A DNA stretch of 16,307 nucleotides from JBBDIO01 sp040880365 (GCA_040880365.1 JBBDIO010000209.1:1-16307); one strand, 5' to 3'. Counted from the stretch's first letter, positions 7,098-14,964 are shown. Numbers and translations are program-made. Notes: generated from the sequence alone by a model not told the origin.

Positions 7098-7724
7098 ATG
7101 GCACGAATGAAAGTTTTGTTGACGGATGATGTACCCAATCTGGGCACGGCTGGCGAAGTCCACGCTGTGGCTGGGGGGTATGCGCGCAACTATCTCATGC
7201 CGCGCGGCTTCGCCGTATTGGCGACGAAAGGCGCAATGAAGCAGGCTGAGGATATTCGCCAGGCGGGGATGCGCAAGCGTGCCCAGGAACTGGCAAATGC
7301 CCAGGCACAAGCCGAGATGATCAACGGCAAGCGGCTGTTGTTCCATGCCCGCGCCGGGGAACGCGACAGACTGTATGGTTCGGTCACCGTGTTGGAAATC
7401 GCGGAACGGCTGAGCGAAGAAGTCGGCTTCGACGTAGATCGCCGCAAGATTGAACTGGACCAGCCGATCCGCGAGTTGGGGATTGTGGATCTTAGCGTGC
7501 GGTTGGTTGCCGAAGTTACTGCTCAATTCACCGTGGGTGTTGCCCGCGAAGGTGAAGGCTGGACCGAGCTGGAAGCGCGCCGCGCCGAATTGGCGAAGGC
7601 TGCTGCCAAGCGCGAGGCCGAAGCTGCCAAGGTTGCGCAAGAAGCCGCCGCCGCAGAGGCGGAAGCCGAAGCCCAGGATTTGGCACTTGAAGATGCTGAG
7701 GAGCGCGACGAAGCAGAGAGCTAA
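7098..7724 (+). CDS. rplI: 50S ribosomal protein L9 with an acidic/Ala-rich C-terminal extension
   Basis: L9 binds 23S rRNA near the L1 stalk and helps keep the reading frame. The N-terminal domain shows the family pattern MKVLLTDDVPNLG followed by GEVxxVAGGYARNYLMPRGFA, which fits the L9 signature. The central helix and C-terminal domain extend to about residue 150. The protein is 208 residues against about 150 in most bacteria. The extra 55 or so residues are Ala/Glu/Lys-rich and probably helical, then acidic. GGTGA four bases before the ATG at 7098 supports that start over the ATG at 7107. The usual neighbours rpsF, ssb and rpsR are absent; the gene has its own promoter and terminator and so is probably monocistronic. 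Confidence 0.96.
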   Translation: MARMKVLLTDDVPNLGTAGEVHAVAGGYARNYLMPRGFAVLATKGAMKQAEDIRQAGMRKRAQELANAQAQAEMINGKRLLFHARAGERDRLYGSVTVLEIAERLSEEVGFDVDRRKIELDQPIRELGIVDLSVRLVAEVTAQFTVGVAREGEGWTELEARRAELAKAAAKREAEAAKVAQEAAAAEAEAEAQDLALEDAEERDEAES

Positions 7725-7757
7725 TATTGGCTCTTGAGGTTCGGCGCTTTCAGATTG

Positions 7758-7789
7758 GGTCGTTGTCTTATGGCAACGACCTTTTTTTT
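7758..7789 (+). terminator. Intrinsic terminator of rplI
   Basis: A 10-base-pair stem (GGTCGTTGTC with GGCAACGACC, one G-T wobble) closes a TTAT loop and is followed directly by eight T. It starts 34 bases after the rplI stop and is one-directional. Confidence 0.93.
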
Positions 7790-7825
7790 ATTCCCGTTTT
7801 ATTCCCGATTATTTGTGGTCGGCAA

Positions 7826-9964
7826 TCAGGGCGGAGAGAGTGGCGCGTGGGCCACGGGCATCTGCACAACGGCAATGTTTTCGAATTGGCCGTCGTGTGT
7901 GCGATAGAGGATCACTTCGAGCGCAATGACATCGACAAGGGACGCGTCGGCTAACACGAATTGATAGGGATCGGCGTAGGTTGGGATGCCTTCTATTGAG
8001 GTGGTGAGCGGTATCAGGCGAGTGGCCGGCGCGGTTTGTGGTGGCTGCGGCAACAGGGGCGCAGGCCGGCTACGGTCTAGCGCGGCAAAAGCGGGATCGG
8101 GCTGTGCGCCAGGTTCGGCGTGGGCGACAAGATAGCCATCAATGCCCAGGAGGCGCACGCTGATGCGCAGATCTGTATCCCACTGGTTTGGCTCTATATC
8201 CCAATAGAGGGTTACGTCGATATGCGTACCTTCCGTCTCTGTGACCGGCGCGCCCGTGGGACCATCGCCCACGGCATAGGCGGGGAGCCTGATGCGGTCG
8301 GTTAGCTGCGGTTGGACGGTGTTGCGTACCGGTCTGCTGTGGGTTTGCGCGGAAATTGGTTCCCGTGGTGCGTCTATGTTCAGGCGGATGCCATACCAGG
8401 CAGGCGAGTGGGCGAAGATCGCCAAAGATTCGGGAGGTGCGCCCGCATCCCAGACTGCGGTTGTTTCCCATAATTCATCCAGCAAGAGTTGCACAGAATC
8501 CCACGATACCCACACCGTGTCGCCCGCTTGCAGGGCTGCGCGGGCCTGGTCGCGCCCCAAGAGCTTGATATCGGCGCGTAGTCCCCAGATGCGTCCCAGG
8601 TATTGCAGCGCCAGCGTATCATCCACCGCGGCAAAGAGTGCTGCATTGGCAGGTAGTTCGGGCGTGAGCAGAATCGCCGCCCGCGCCAGGGCCGTGTCTT
8701 CGGGGCGATTGCGACTATTGACCTGGGGTAGTGAGGCATCGACGCGCCAGAACAGCGCGAGTGCAAGGGCGACGAGTATTCCGGCCTGGCATATATTGCG
8801 CCCTGTCGCGGGTAGCTCAACGCGGTCGAGCCACTTCTCCATGCGCGCGACCAGCCCAGCCACGCCCAGCATGATGAATGGGTAGGCGGGCAGGATGACC
8901 TGATACCAGTTGCCCAGGCGATAGGCCCAGCAGAAGATTAGGTAGATGGCAAGGGTCGTGTAGAGCATGAATGTTGTGCGCCGTGGCAGGAAGGCGATCC
9001 CAATCAGGCCTGCAAGCAATAGGGGAATGCTCAGTTCGGCCCAGATGAGTTCGGGGAAACCATTGCCAAAAAACGGTGCGTCGGGCGCAAGTCCCCAGCC
9101 GAGTTCTTCTCGGCCCTGGCCGGTGCCTACGAAATCCCAGAACCAGGCGGCATTGCTTTGCCAGTTGCCTTGCCCGCGCCAAGCTGGATGTTGTGCGCCG
9201 CGAATATAGACAAAGCTATAGCTGACAAGCGGTAGCGCGGCGGCCAGCACTGCACCCGTCAGCGCGCGCATGGAGCGCAGTAGTCCTGGCGCCTGGTGTA
9301 GCACGACGATGAGCAACGGCGGCACGATGAAGGCTACTGTGAGCATATGGGCAAGCGACAGGCCACAGAGGAAGGCCAGCACATAGAGCCAACGGTTATC
9401 GCCGGGGACTGGGGTTGGGTAGCCGGTTTGGGTTGTGGAACGGGCGGCTGCGCTGCGTGTGGCCCAGAGGTTGTAGACATAGAGGATGGCGAGCGTTTGC
9501 GCGACTGCGCTGCTATATTGTTCGCTGGTGGTGGCGTAGTACCAAAAGAAATAAGTTGTGCCAAAAAATGCGCTTAGCAACCAGGCGACGGGCCAATTGC
9601 CGCGCGGGCGCGGGGGAGACTGGGTAGCGCGCAGGATCAGCCGATAGAGCAGCCAGAGGGCGAGCAGTGCCCAGATTGTGCTATAGGACGAGAGGATGGG
9701 AATGGGATTGGGCTGGGCATTGCCAAGTGCGGACGCCAGCATGTGGATGGCATGAAACCACAGCCAGCCGCCCAGAGAATAGAGGGGATAGCCGGGCGCA
9801 TTGGCGAAGCGGGCTTCGACCTGGGCATAGTGATGGGTGATCAGATCGCCGCCCAACAGTTCGTAGGGCTGGAGACCGTTATCCAGGCTCGCCAGGTAGA
9901 GCAGCATGGCAACGAGGAGCAGAGCATACTCGACAAGGCGAGGTCCAGGACGGAAATGACGCAT
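7826..9964 (-). CDS. DUF2723-type polytopic membrane protein, possible glycosyltransferase
   Basis: The 712-residue product begins with membrane segments and matches the DUF2723 pattern: a first extracytoplasmic loop with GGDLITHHYAQ, then FANAPGYPLYSLGG, then TTYFFWYYATTSEQY. DUF2723 proteins are related to GT-C enzymes, but the reaction of most is not established. Hydrophobic segments run to about residue 410. The remaining 300 residues form an extracytoplasmic region that contains a beta-rich part with a VTLYWDIEP element, similar in style to the tail of the GT39-like protein at the left edge. A stop lies in frame just upstream of the ATG at 9964 and there is no Shine-Dalgarno; see the promoter entry. 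It is convergent with rplI and divergent from gyrA, so it is probably transcribed alone. No minus-strand terminator was recognised after it. Confidence 0.87.
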   Translation of the reverse strand: MRHFRPGPRLVEYALLLVAMLLYLASLDNGLQPYELLGGDLITHHYAQVEARFANAPGYPLYSLGGWLWFHAIHMLASALGNAQPNPIPILSSYSTIWALLALWLLYRLILRATQSPPRPRGNWPVAWLLSAFFGTTYFFWYYATTSEQYSSAVAQTLAILYVYNLWATRSAAARSTTQTGYPTPVPGDNRWLYVLAFLCGLSLAHMLTVAFIVPPLLIVVLHQAPGLLRSMRALTGAVLAAALPLVSYSFVYIRGAQHPAWRGQGNWQSNAAWFWDFVGTGQGREELGWGLAPDAPFFGNGFPELIWAELSIPLLLAGLIGIAFLPRRTTFMLYTTLAIYLIFCWAYRLGNWYQVILPAYPFIMLGVAGLVARMEKWLDRVELPATGRNICQAGILVALALALFWRVDASLPQVNSRNRPEDTALARAAILLTPELPANAALFAAVDDTLALQYLGRIWGLRADIKLLGRDQARAALQAGDTVWVSWDSVQLLLDELWETTAVWDAGAPPESLAIFAHSPAWYGIRLNIDAPREPISAQTHSRPVRNTVQPQLTDRIRLPAYAVGDGPTGAPVTETEGTHIDVTLYWDIEPNQWDTDLRISVRLLGIDGYLVAHAEPGAQPDPAFAALDRSRPAPLLPQPPQTAPATRLIPLTTSIEGIPTYADPYQFVLADASLVDVIALEVILYRTHDGQFENIAVVQMPVAHAPLSPP

Positions 9965-9970
9965 GGGATC

Positions 9971-9999
9971 ATGCTATCATGGCGGGTGGTGGGCGTCAA
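9971..9999 (-). promoter_or_regulatory. Predicted promoter for the DUF2723 gene giving a leaderless mRNA
   Basis: On the minus strand, TTGACG (9999-9994) and TAGCAT (9976-9971) are 17 bases apart. Only six bases separate the -10 from the ATG at 9964, so the transcript would begin at or within a base or two of the start codon. Confidence 0.5.
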
Positions 10000-10135
10000 A
10001 GCGGGTCGGGGGATTGGTGCACGCAGATCGGCATGTTGATAGGCGTTGAAATAACGAAAACGAAGCACATGTACAGGAGCTTTGCACATATGTTCCAGCC
10101 TGGCGTTCTGTTTAGGAAAATCGCTCGATCTCGGG

Positions 10136-10141
10136 TATAAT
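10136..10141 (+). promoter_or_regulatory. -10 element for gyrA
   Basis: A perfect TATAAT lies 47 bases before the gyrA ATG, placing the transcript start near 10148. The -35 region is poor (TTAGGA at 18 bases is the best), so an activator may be needed or another promoter may exist. Confidence 0.5.
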
Positions 10142-10188
10142 CGTTATGTCATATATATAGTGTCGTTTCGAGTAGCGGGAGAGATTGC

Positions 10189-13100
10189 ATGAGCGATCGG
10201 TTTAATGGTGATGAGGGACAAGGCGGCGAGGGTGTGCCGGAGCAGAACAGTGAGCGCGGCGCGCGGGATGGCGCGATTGACGGGGCAACTGATGCCGGTC
10301 TGGACGACAGTGGTCTGGACAGCGTGAACACCCCTGTAGAAGATGCTAATCCAGAGCAGCAGACGGAAGACGGTACAGATGCTGTCCCTGCTACCAGCCT
10401 GGGTAATGGGGGCAGCCGGAATGGCGGGAACAGCAATGGTACGCTGATCGGGTCCGGCTTGAATGCCGGAAACGTGCGCGGGATTTCCATTGAAGACGAA
10501 ATGCGCGCCAGTTATCTGGATTATGCCATGAGCGTGATTGTGGCGCGTGCATTGCCCGATGCCCGTGACGGTCTGAAGCCTGTCCATCGTCGGATTCTCT
10601 ATGCCATGCACGACATGGGCTTGCAGCCAAACAGCTCGTATAAAAAGAGCGCGCGTATCGTGGGTGAAGTGCTGGGTAAGTATCACCCCCACGGCGACAG
10701 CGCGGTTTATGATGCAATGGCGCGTATGGCCCAGGATTTCAGCCTGCGCTATCCGCTGGTCGATGGGCAGGGTAACTTTGGTTCGATTGACGGTGACAGC
10801 CCGGCTGCCATGCGCTATACCGAAGCGCGCCTGGCAGGCATTGCCGAGACCATTCTGCGCGATATCGACATGGATACCGTGGACTGGAAGACGAACTTTG
10901 ACGACAGTCTCCACGAGCCGGAAGTCTTGCCTGCCATGTTGCCGAATTTGCTGCTCAACGGTACCAACGGCATTGCAGTCGGCATGGCAACCGCGATTCC
11001 GCCCCACAATCTGCGCGAGATTGCCGATGCCACAGCCTATATGATTGATAATTGGGAACGGCGCAGTCAGGTGGGTTTGGAAGAATTGCTGACCATGGTG
11101 AAGGGGCCGGATTTCCCGACTGGCGGCATTATTCTGGGCACCGAAGGCATCCGCCAGGCTTTTGGCACGGGGCGGGGCAAGGTGTTGGTGCGGGCGCGCA
11201 CCGAAATCGAGGAGACCAGTACGGGCCGTTTTCGCATTTTGGTCACCGAGATTCCCTATCAGGTGAACAAATCGTTGCTGATCGAGCGGATTGCCGAATT
11301 GGCCCGCAATGGGACGCTGGATCAGATTAGCGACCTGCGCGATGAAAGTGATCGCACGGGGATGCGCATTGTGATTGAGTTGAAACGCGGCGCGGCCCCC
11401 AAGAAGGTGCGTAACCGCCTCTTTAAGCATACGCAGTTGCAGACGACTTTTGGCGTCAACGCGCTGGCGCTGGTCAATGGGGAGCCGGTTTCGCTGAGTT
11501 TGCGGCGTGCGCTGACGGTGTACATTGAACATCGCATCGAAATTATCACCCGGCGCACCGAATATCAGTTGGGCAAGGCGCGGGAGCGAGCACACATTCT
11601 GGAAGGTTTGCGGATTGCCCTGCAATTCCTGGATGAAGTGATTGCGACCATTCGCCAGAGTGACAGTGCCGAAGTGGCGCGCGGCGCACTGATGGAGCGG
11701 TTTGGTCTTTCTGAGGTGCAGGCCCAGGCCATTCTGGATATGCAGCTGCGGCGTTTGGCGGCGTTGGAACGGCAACGCATCGAAGACGAATACAGCGAAA
11801 TCATGACGCGCATCAATTATCTGGAGGACTTGTTGGCGCATCCGCAAAAGGTGCGCGATCTGGTGCGGGAAGATGTAATGTGGCTGCGCGAGAAATTTGG
11901 CGACGAGCGGCGCACGTCGATTGCCGCGCAGGCGACCGGCAGTCTGAACGAAGAAGATTTGATTACCCAGGAAAATGTGCTGATCAGCTACAGCGCCGGG
12001 GCCTATATCAAACGCATGACCGCCGACACATTCAAGGAACAGGGGCGCGGCGGGCGTGGGGTGAAGGGGATGACCACGCGGCAGGAAGATGAGGTGATTA
12101 ACCTGCTCTTTGCACGCACGCTGGATACAATCCTCTTCTTCACGAATACGGGACGGGTCTACAATACCAAAGCCTATGAACTGCCCGAAGGTTCGCGCAC
12201 TTCACGCGGGGCGCATATTGCCAATGTGCTGAATCTCCAGCCCAATGAGTTGGTGACTACCATGTTGGTGGTGCCCGATTTTGACCATGCCCAGTATGTG
12301 ACGTTGATTACACGCCAGGCGCGGATCAAGCGCATGGCATTGAGCGTTTTTGCCAATATCCGCCAAACGGGTCTGATTGCCATGACGCTGGATGAGCAGG
12401 ATTCGCTGGATTGGGCGCGCCTGACCAACGGCGACCAGGAGTTTATCGTGGTGACCCGGCACGGCAAGGCGTTGCGCTTTGCCGAACAGAATGTGCGCCC
12501 CATGGGACGCACGGCCGCCGGGGTGATGGCGATGCGGCTGCTGGGCAACGACGAAATTGTGAGCATGGACGTCGCCGACCCCGAAGGCGAACTGCTGATT
12601 GTGCATGAACGAGGTTGGGGCAAGCGCGTGGCGTTGCAGGAATATGGCGTCAAGGGTCGCTATACTCAAGGCTACTGGACCACGGATCATCGCCGATTGG
12701 ACGAGATCGGTCCGATTGTGGCGGCGCGCGTCGTGAAAGCCGAGGATCAGATTACGATCATGACCAGCAATGGGCTGATGTTGCGGACAGGCGTCGCGGG
12801 CATCAGTCGCATGGGTCGCAGTACACGCGGTGTGCGTCTGGTAAACCTGCAAGACGGTGATATGGTGGCAGCGATGGCGGTGCTTACGCATGAAGACTTG
12901 ATCCGGGAAGTGGACGGCGGGCTGATTGATGAGTTGGAAAGCTCGCCGGGGTTGTTGGTAATAAATCCCGAGGCCGAACTGCTGGAAGATGAGCTGGCGG
13001 GTGACGAATTCGCAGAGGATGAGTTCGAGGATGATGAATCTGCGGACGAAGACTTTGGGGACGAGGGATTTGCCGGCGACGGAGTGATAGATGACGAAGT

Positions 13101-13194
13101 GATAGATGATGAATTGACAGATGACGACATGGAGATGAACGCAAGCGATGAATTTGATGATCTCTATGCCGAGGATGATGAGCGCAATGTCTAG
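10189..13194 (+). CDS. gyrA: DNA gyrase subunit A with acidic N- and C-terminal extensions
   Basis: GyrA cuts and rejoins DNA in the A2B2 gyrase that introduces negative supercoils using ATP. The 1001-residue product contains the breakage-reunion domain from about residue 100 (SYLDYAMSVIVARALPDARDGLKPVHRR), the catalytic Tyr210 (AAMRYTEARL), and a quinolone region GKYHPHGDSAVYDAM in which S171 and D175 match the sensitive E. coli S83 and D87. The C-terminal beta-pinwheel begins with a GyrA box QGRGGRG at 618-624, which favours gyrase over topoisomerase IV. E. coli GyrA has 875 residues; the excess lies in about 88 disordered acidic residues at the front and an acidic tail from about residue 905. 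The ATG has a good ribosome binding site (GGGAGAG, five bases away). No gyrB is in the window. Confidence 0.97.
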   Translation: MSDRFNGDEGQGGEGVPEQNSERGARDGAIDGATDAGLDDSGLDSVNTPVEDANPEQQTEDGTDAVPATSLGNGGSRNGGNSNGTLIGSGLNAGNVRGISIEDEMRASYLDYAMSVIVARALPDARDGLKPVHRRILYAMHDMGLQPNSSYKKSARIVGEVLGKYHPHGDSAVYDAMARMAQDFSLRYPLVDGQGNFGSIDGDSPAAMRYTEARLAGIAETILRDIDMDTVDWKTNFDDSLHEPEVLPAMLPNLLLNGTNGIAVGMATAIPPHNLREIADATAYMIDNWERRSQVGLEELLTMVKGPDFPTGGIILGTEGIRQAFGTGRGKVLVRARTEIEETSTGRFRILVTEIPYQVNKSLLIERIAELARNGTLDQISDLRDESDRTGMRIVIELKRGAAPKKVRNRLFKHTQLQTTFGVNALALVNGEPVSLSLRRALTVYIEHRIEIITRRTEYQLGKARERAHILEGLRIALQFLDEVIATIRQSDSAEVARGALMERFGLSEVQAQAILDMQLRRLAALERQRIEDEYSEIMTRINYLEDLLAHPQKVRDLVREDVMWLREKFGDERRTSIAAQATGSLNEEDLITQENVLISYSAGAYIKRMTADTFKEQGRGGRGVKGMTTRQEDEVINLLFARTLDTILFFTNTGRVYNTKAYELPEGSRTSRGAHIANVLNLQPNELVTTMLVVPDFDHAQYVTLITRQARIKRMALSVFANIRQTGLIAMTLDEQDSLDWARLTNGDQEFIVVTRHGKALRFAEQNVRPMGRTAAGVMAMRLLGNDEIVSMDVADPEGELLIVHERGWGKRVALQEYGVKGRYTQGYWTTDHRRLDEIGPIVAARVVKAEDQITIMTSNGLMLRTGVAGISRMGRSTRGVRLVNLQDGDMVAAMAVLTHEDLIREVDGGLIDELESSPGLLVINPEAELLEDELAGDEFAEDEFEDDESADEDFGDEGFAGDGVIDDEVIDDELTDDDMEMNASDEFDDLYAEDDERNV
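13084..13128 (+). repeat. 15-base tandem repeat in the gyrA acidic tail (three units)
   Basis: Three consecutive 15-base units encode VIDDE, VIDDE and LTDDD (residues 966-980). The first two differ by one base, pointing to recent slippage or duplication within the tail. Confidence 0.75.
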
Positions 13195-13230
13195 GCGGAG
13201 TCGATAGCGTCTTTGGACGGTCTGCCTGGA

Positions 13231-13282
13231 GGCAATTGGGAGGAACGGGCTTCAACGTGAAGTTTGCTTCCTCCCAATTGCC
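13231..13282 (+). terminator. Long hairpin downstream of gyrA, probable 3' end structure
   Basis: Perfect 15-base arms (GGCAATTGGGAGGAA at 13231-13245 and its complement at 13268-13282) enclose a 22-base loop that itself folds into a 5-base-pair hairpin (CTTCA/TGAAG, 13250-13262). It begins 36 bases after the gyrA stop. There is no proper T-tract, only a GT-rich stretch, so it could stabilise the mRNA end rather than terminate by itself. Confidence 0.6.
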
Positions 13283-13377
13283 GTCGTGTGTTTGTGTGTG
13301 TGGGGCAATGTGCTGGGATCAGCGGGCGTGATTCAAAGTGAGATGCGGCAGTTTCGGCGCGTGCAACTGGTGCATGG

Positions 13378-13416
13378 TGAGCAGTGGTCCTGAACAGAAG
13401 TCCTGAGCAGTGGTCC
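13378..13416 (+). repeat. 13-base direct repeat, possible operator of the downstream regulator
   Basis: TGAGCAGTGGTCC occurs at 13378-13390 and again at 13404-13416, exactly 26 bases apart, ending 22 bases before the predicted ATG of the AlbA_2-type gene. The position fits a site for autoregulation, but no protein is known to bind it. Confidence 0.5.
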
Positions 13417-13425
13417 ATTGACGAT

Positions 13426-13432
13426 AGGGAAG
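13426..13432 (+). promoter_or_regulatory. Ribosome binding site that supports the ATG at 13439
   Basis: AGGGAAG ends six bases before ATG 13439. A possible TTG start at 13418 has no such signal and falls against the direct repeat. Confidence 0.65.
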
Positions 13433-13438
13433 TGGCGC

Positions 13439-14803
13439 ATGACCGGTGTATTAACTCAAGGTCCTGGTCAACAAGTTGATTTTCTGGCAGTGCCCGACCC
13501 GGAGCGCATGGCGGAGATTCTGACGGCATTTGCAAATACCGACGGCGGCGCGCTGGTGTTGGGTGTGAGCACGGATGGCAAGTTGGGCGATCCGCTGGCA
13601 GAAGAAGATGCCGCGGATGCTTTACGCGCTGCGCTGGGGCTGTGTGTGCCCCCGGTTGCGACCGATTGGCAACACCAGGAGACGCCCGAAGGCATGATTG
13701 TGGTGTTGCAGGTGGCGCGCAGTGCGGAAATGCATCGTCTCTGGGATGGGCGTACACTGGTACGACGCGGTCTGAAGAATCAATCCATTGATGGCGAAGA
13801 CCGGGATCAATTGCAGGCGGCGCGGCCTGCACGCGATTTCGAGACCCAGGAAGTGCCCGGTGCGACGCGCGAGGATCTGGATGAAAATACCATTGACGAT
13901 TATCTGGAGCGTCGCCAGAAGCGTAATCCACGTAGTGCCGTCTTGCCCAAAGACAAGCTCTTGCAGCAAATTGGCGCGATTTCGGCCAATCGAATCCCCA
14001 CCGTCAGCGGCTTGTTGCTTTTTGGCCGCGAGCCGCAATTGTTTTTGCCCCAGAGTCGGGCCATTTTTGTAAAATTTGCCGATGTGCAGCCGCGCGGGCC
14101 TGAAGGCAGTTTTGGCTATGGGCGGCGTGAGGAATTTTTAGGGCCTTTGCCCCTGATTATTGACCGGGCGTGGCGGGTGATTTGGGAGGAGATGGACAAG
14201 CGTGCAGTGGTGCGCGGGCTCCAGCGTCAGGAAGAGACGGAGTATCCCCAATCTGCCGTGCGCGAAGCGCTGGTCAACGCCGTGGCGCACCGGGATTATC
14301 GGCTCACGGGGCGCAGCATCGAAATTCGCATGTATACCGACCGGCTGGAATTGACGAGTCCGGGCGGGTTGCCGGCGCATATCACACTGGATAACATTGT
14401 AGAAGAGCACTACAGCCGCAATCCGCGCCTGGTCAACGGGCTGTTTCAGTGGGGATATATTGAGGAACTGGGGCTGGGCGTGGATCGGATGATCGAGGAT
14501 ATGGTGAGTGCGGGCCATATGCCGCCCAAATTCGAAGCCAAAACGCATCGGTTTTCGGTCGTGTTGTATAACACCAAAGACCCGGCGCGGGTGGTGCACG
14601 AGTGGGAACAGAACATGAACGACCGCCAGATTAAGGCCGTGGAGTTCTTGCAGCGCAACGGTTCGATTACAAACCGGGATTATCGGGAGCTGTGTGCTCA
14701 TGTGGGCGCAGAAACGTTGCGCCTGGATCTGGCCGATTTGGTGGCGAAGGGCGTGTTGTTGAAAATCGGGGATAAGCGCGGCACCCGCTATATTTTGAAA
14801 TAG
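13439..14803 (+). CDS. AlbA_2 / HATPase / winged-helix protein, putative transcriptional regulator
   Basis: The 454-residue product has the domain order of the proteins often annotated as RecG-related or AlbA_2 regulators. The N-terminal AlbA_2 (Schlafen-like) domain at about residues 8-125 carries AFANTDGGALVLGV (30-43). A GHKL-type ATPase region is centred on REALVNAVAHRDY, with N280 in the N-box position, followed by LELTSPGGLP. A C-terminal winged-helix domain at about 394-454 (ITNRDYRELCAHVG) should bind DNA. The usual acidic-Phe-Lys motif at the start of the AlbA_2 domain reads VDFL here, so its conserved Lys is missing. Family members are thought to be DNA-binding regulators; the target is unknown. 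A direct repeat lies just upstream and a palindromic terminator downstream, so it may be an independent unit. Confidence 0.85.
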   Translation: MTGVLTQGPGQQVDFLAVPDPERMAEILTAFANTDGGALVLGVSTDGKLGDPLAEEDAADALRAALGLCVPPVATDWQHQETPEGMIVVLQVARSAEMHRLWDGRTLVRRGLKNQSIDGEDRDQLQAARPARDFETQEVPGATREDLDENTIDDYLERRQKRNPRSAVLPKDKLLQQIGAISANRIPTVSGLLLFGREPQLFLPQSRAIFVKFADVQPRGPEGSFGYGRREEFLGPLPLIIDRAWRVIWEEMDKRAVVRGLQRQEETEYPQSAVREALVNAVAHRDYRLTGRSIEIRMYTDRLELTSPGGLPAHITLDNIVEEHYSRNPRLVNGLFQWGYIEELGLGVDRMIEDMVSAGHMPPKFEAKTHRFSVVLYNTKDPARVVHEWEQNMNDRQIKAVEFLQRNGSITNRDYRELCAHVGAETLRLDLADLVAKGVLLKIGDKRGTRYILK

Positions 14804-14886
14804 GCTGCCCAGCGGCAGTGACATTGCGTACTCGCCTTCAGCAGGGGTATTGCGCAGCAAATTGGTATAAATTGGGAAACGTTTGT

Positions 14887-14928
14887 AATAACCCAAGTAT
14901 CCCAATTGGGATACTTGGGTTATTTTTG
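14887..14928 (+). terminator. 38-base perfect palindrome with T-tract, terminator
   Basis: The arm AATAACCCAAGTATCCC pairs perfectly with its complement around a central AATT (14887-14924), and the plus strand continues TTT (TTATTTTT overall). This gives a 17-base-pair stem with a 4-base loop, 83 bases after the stop of the AlbA_2-type gene. Its perfect symmetry would also suit a dimeric binding protein. Confidence 0.8.
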
Positions 14929-14964
14929 GGATATAGAAAAACCAGAGGTGAGAATCCTCGGTTC

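Noticed and set aside
10144..11847. Long minus-strand open frame opposite gyrA
   Set aside because: The product is His/Gln/Arg-rich with no family resemblance. It is the antisense frame of a strongly biased gyrA coding sequence.
13418..13438. TTG start for the AlbA_2-type gene
   Set aside because: No ribosome binding site precedes it, while ATG 13439 has AGGGAAG at the right distance.
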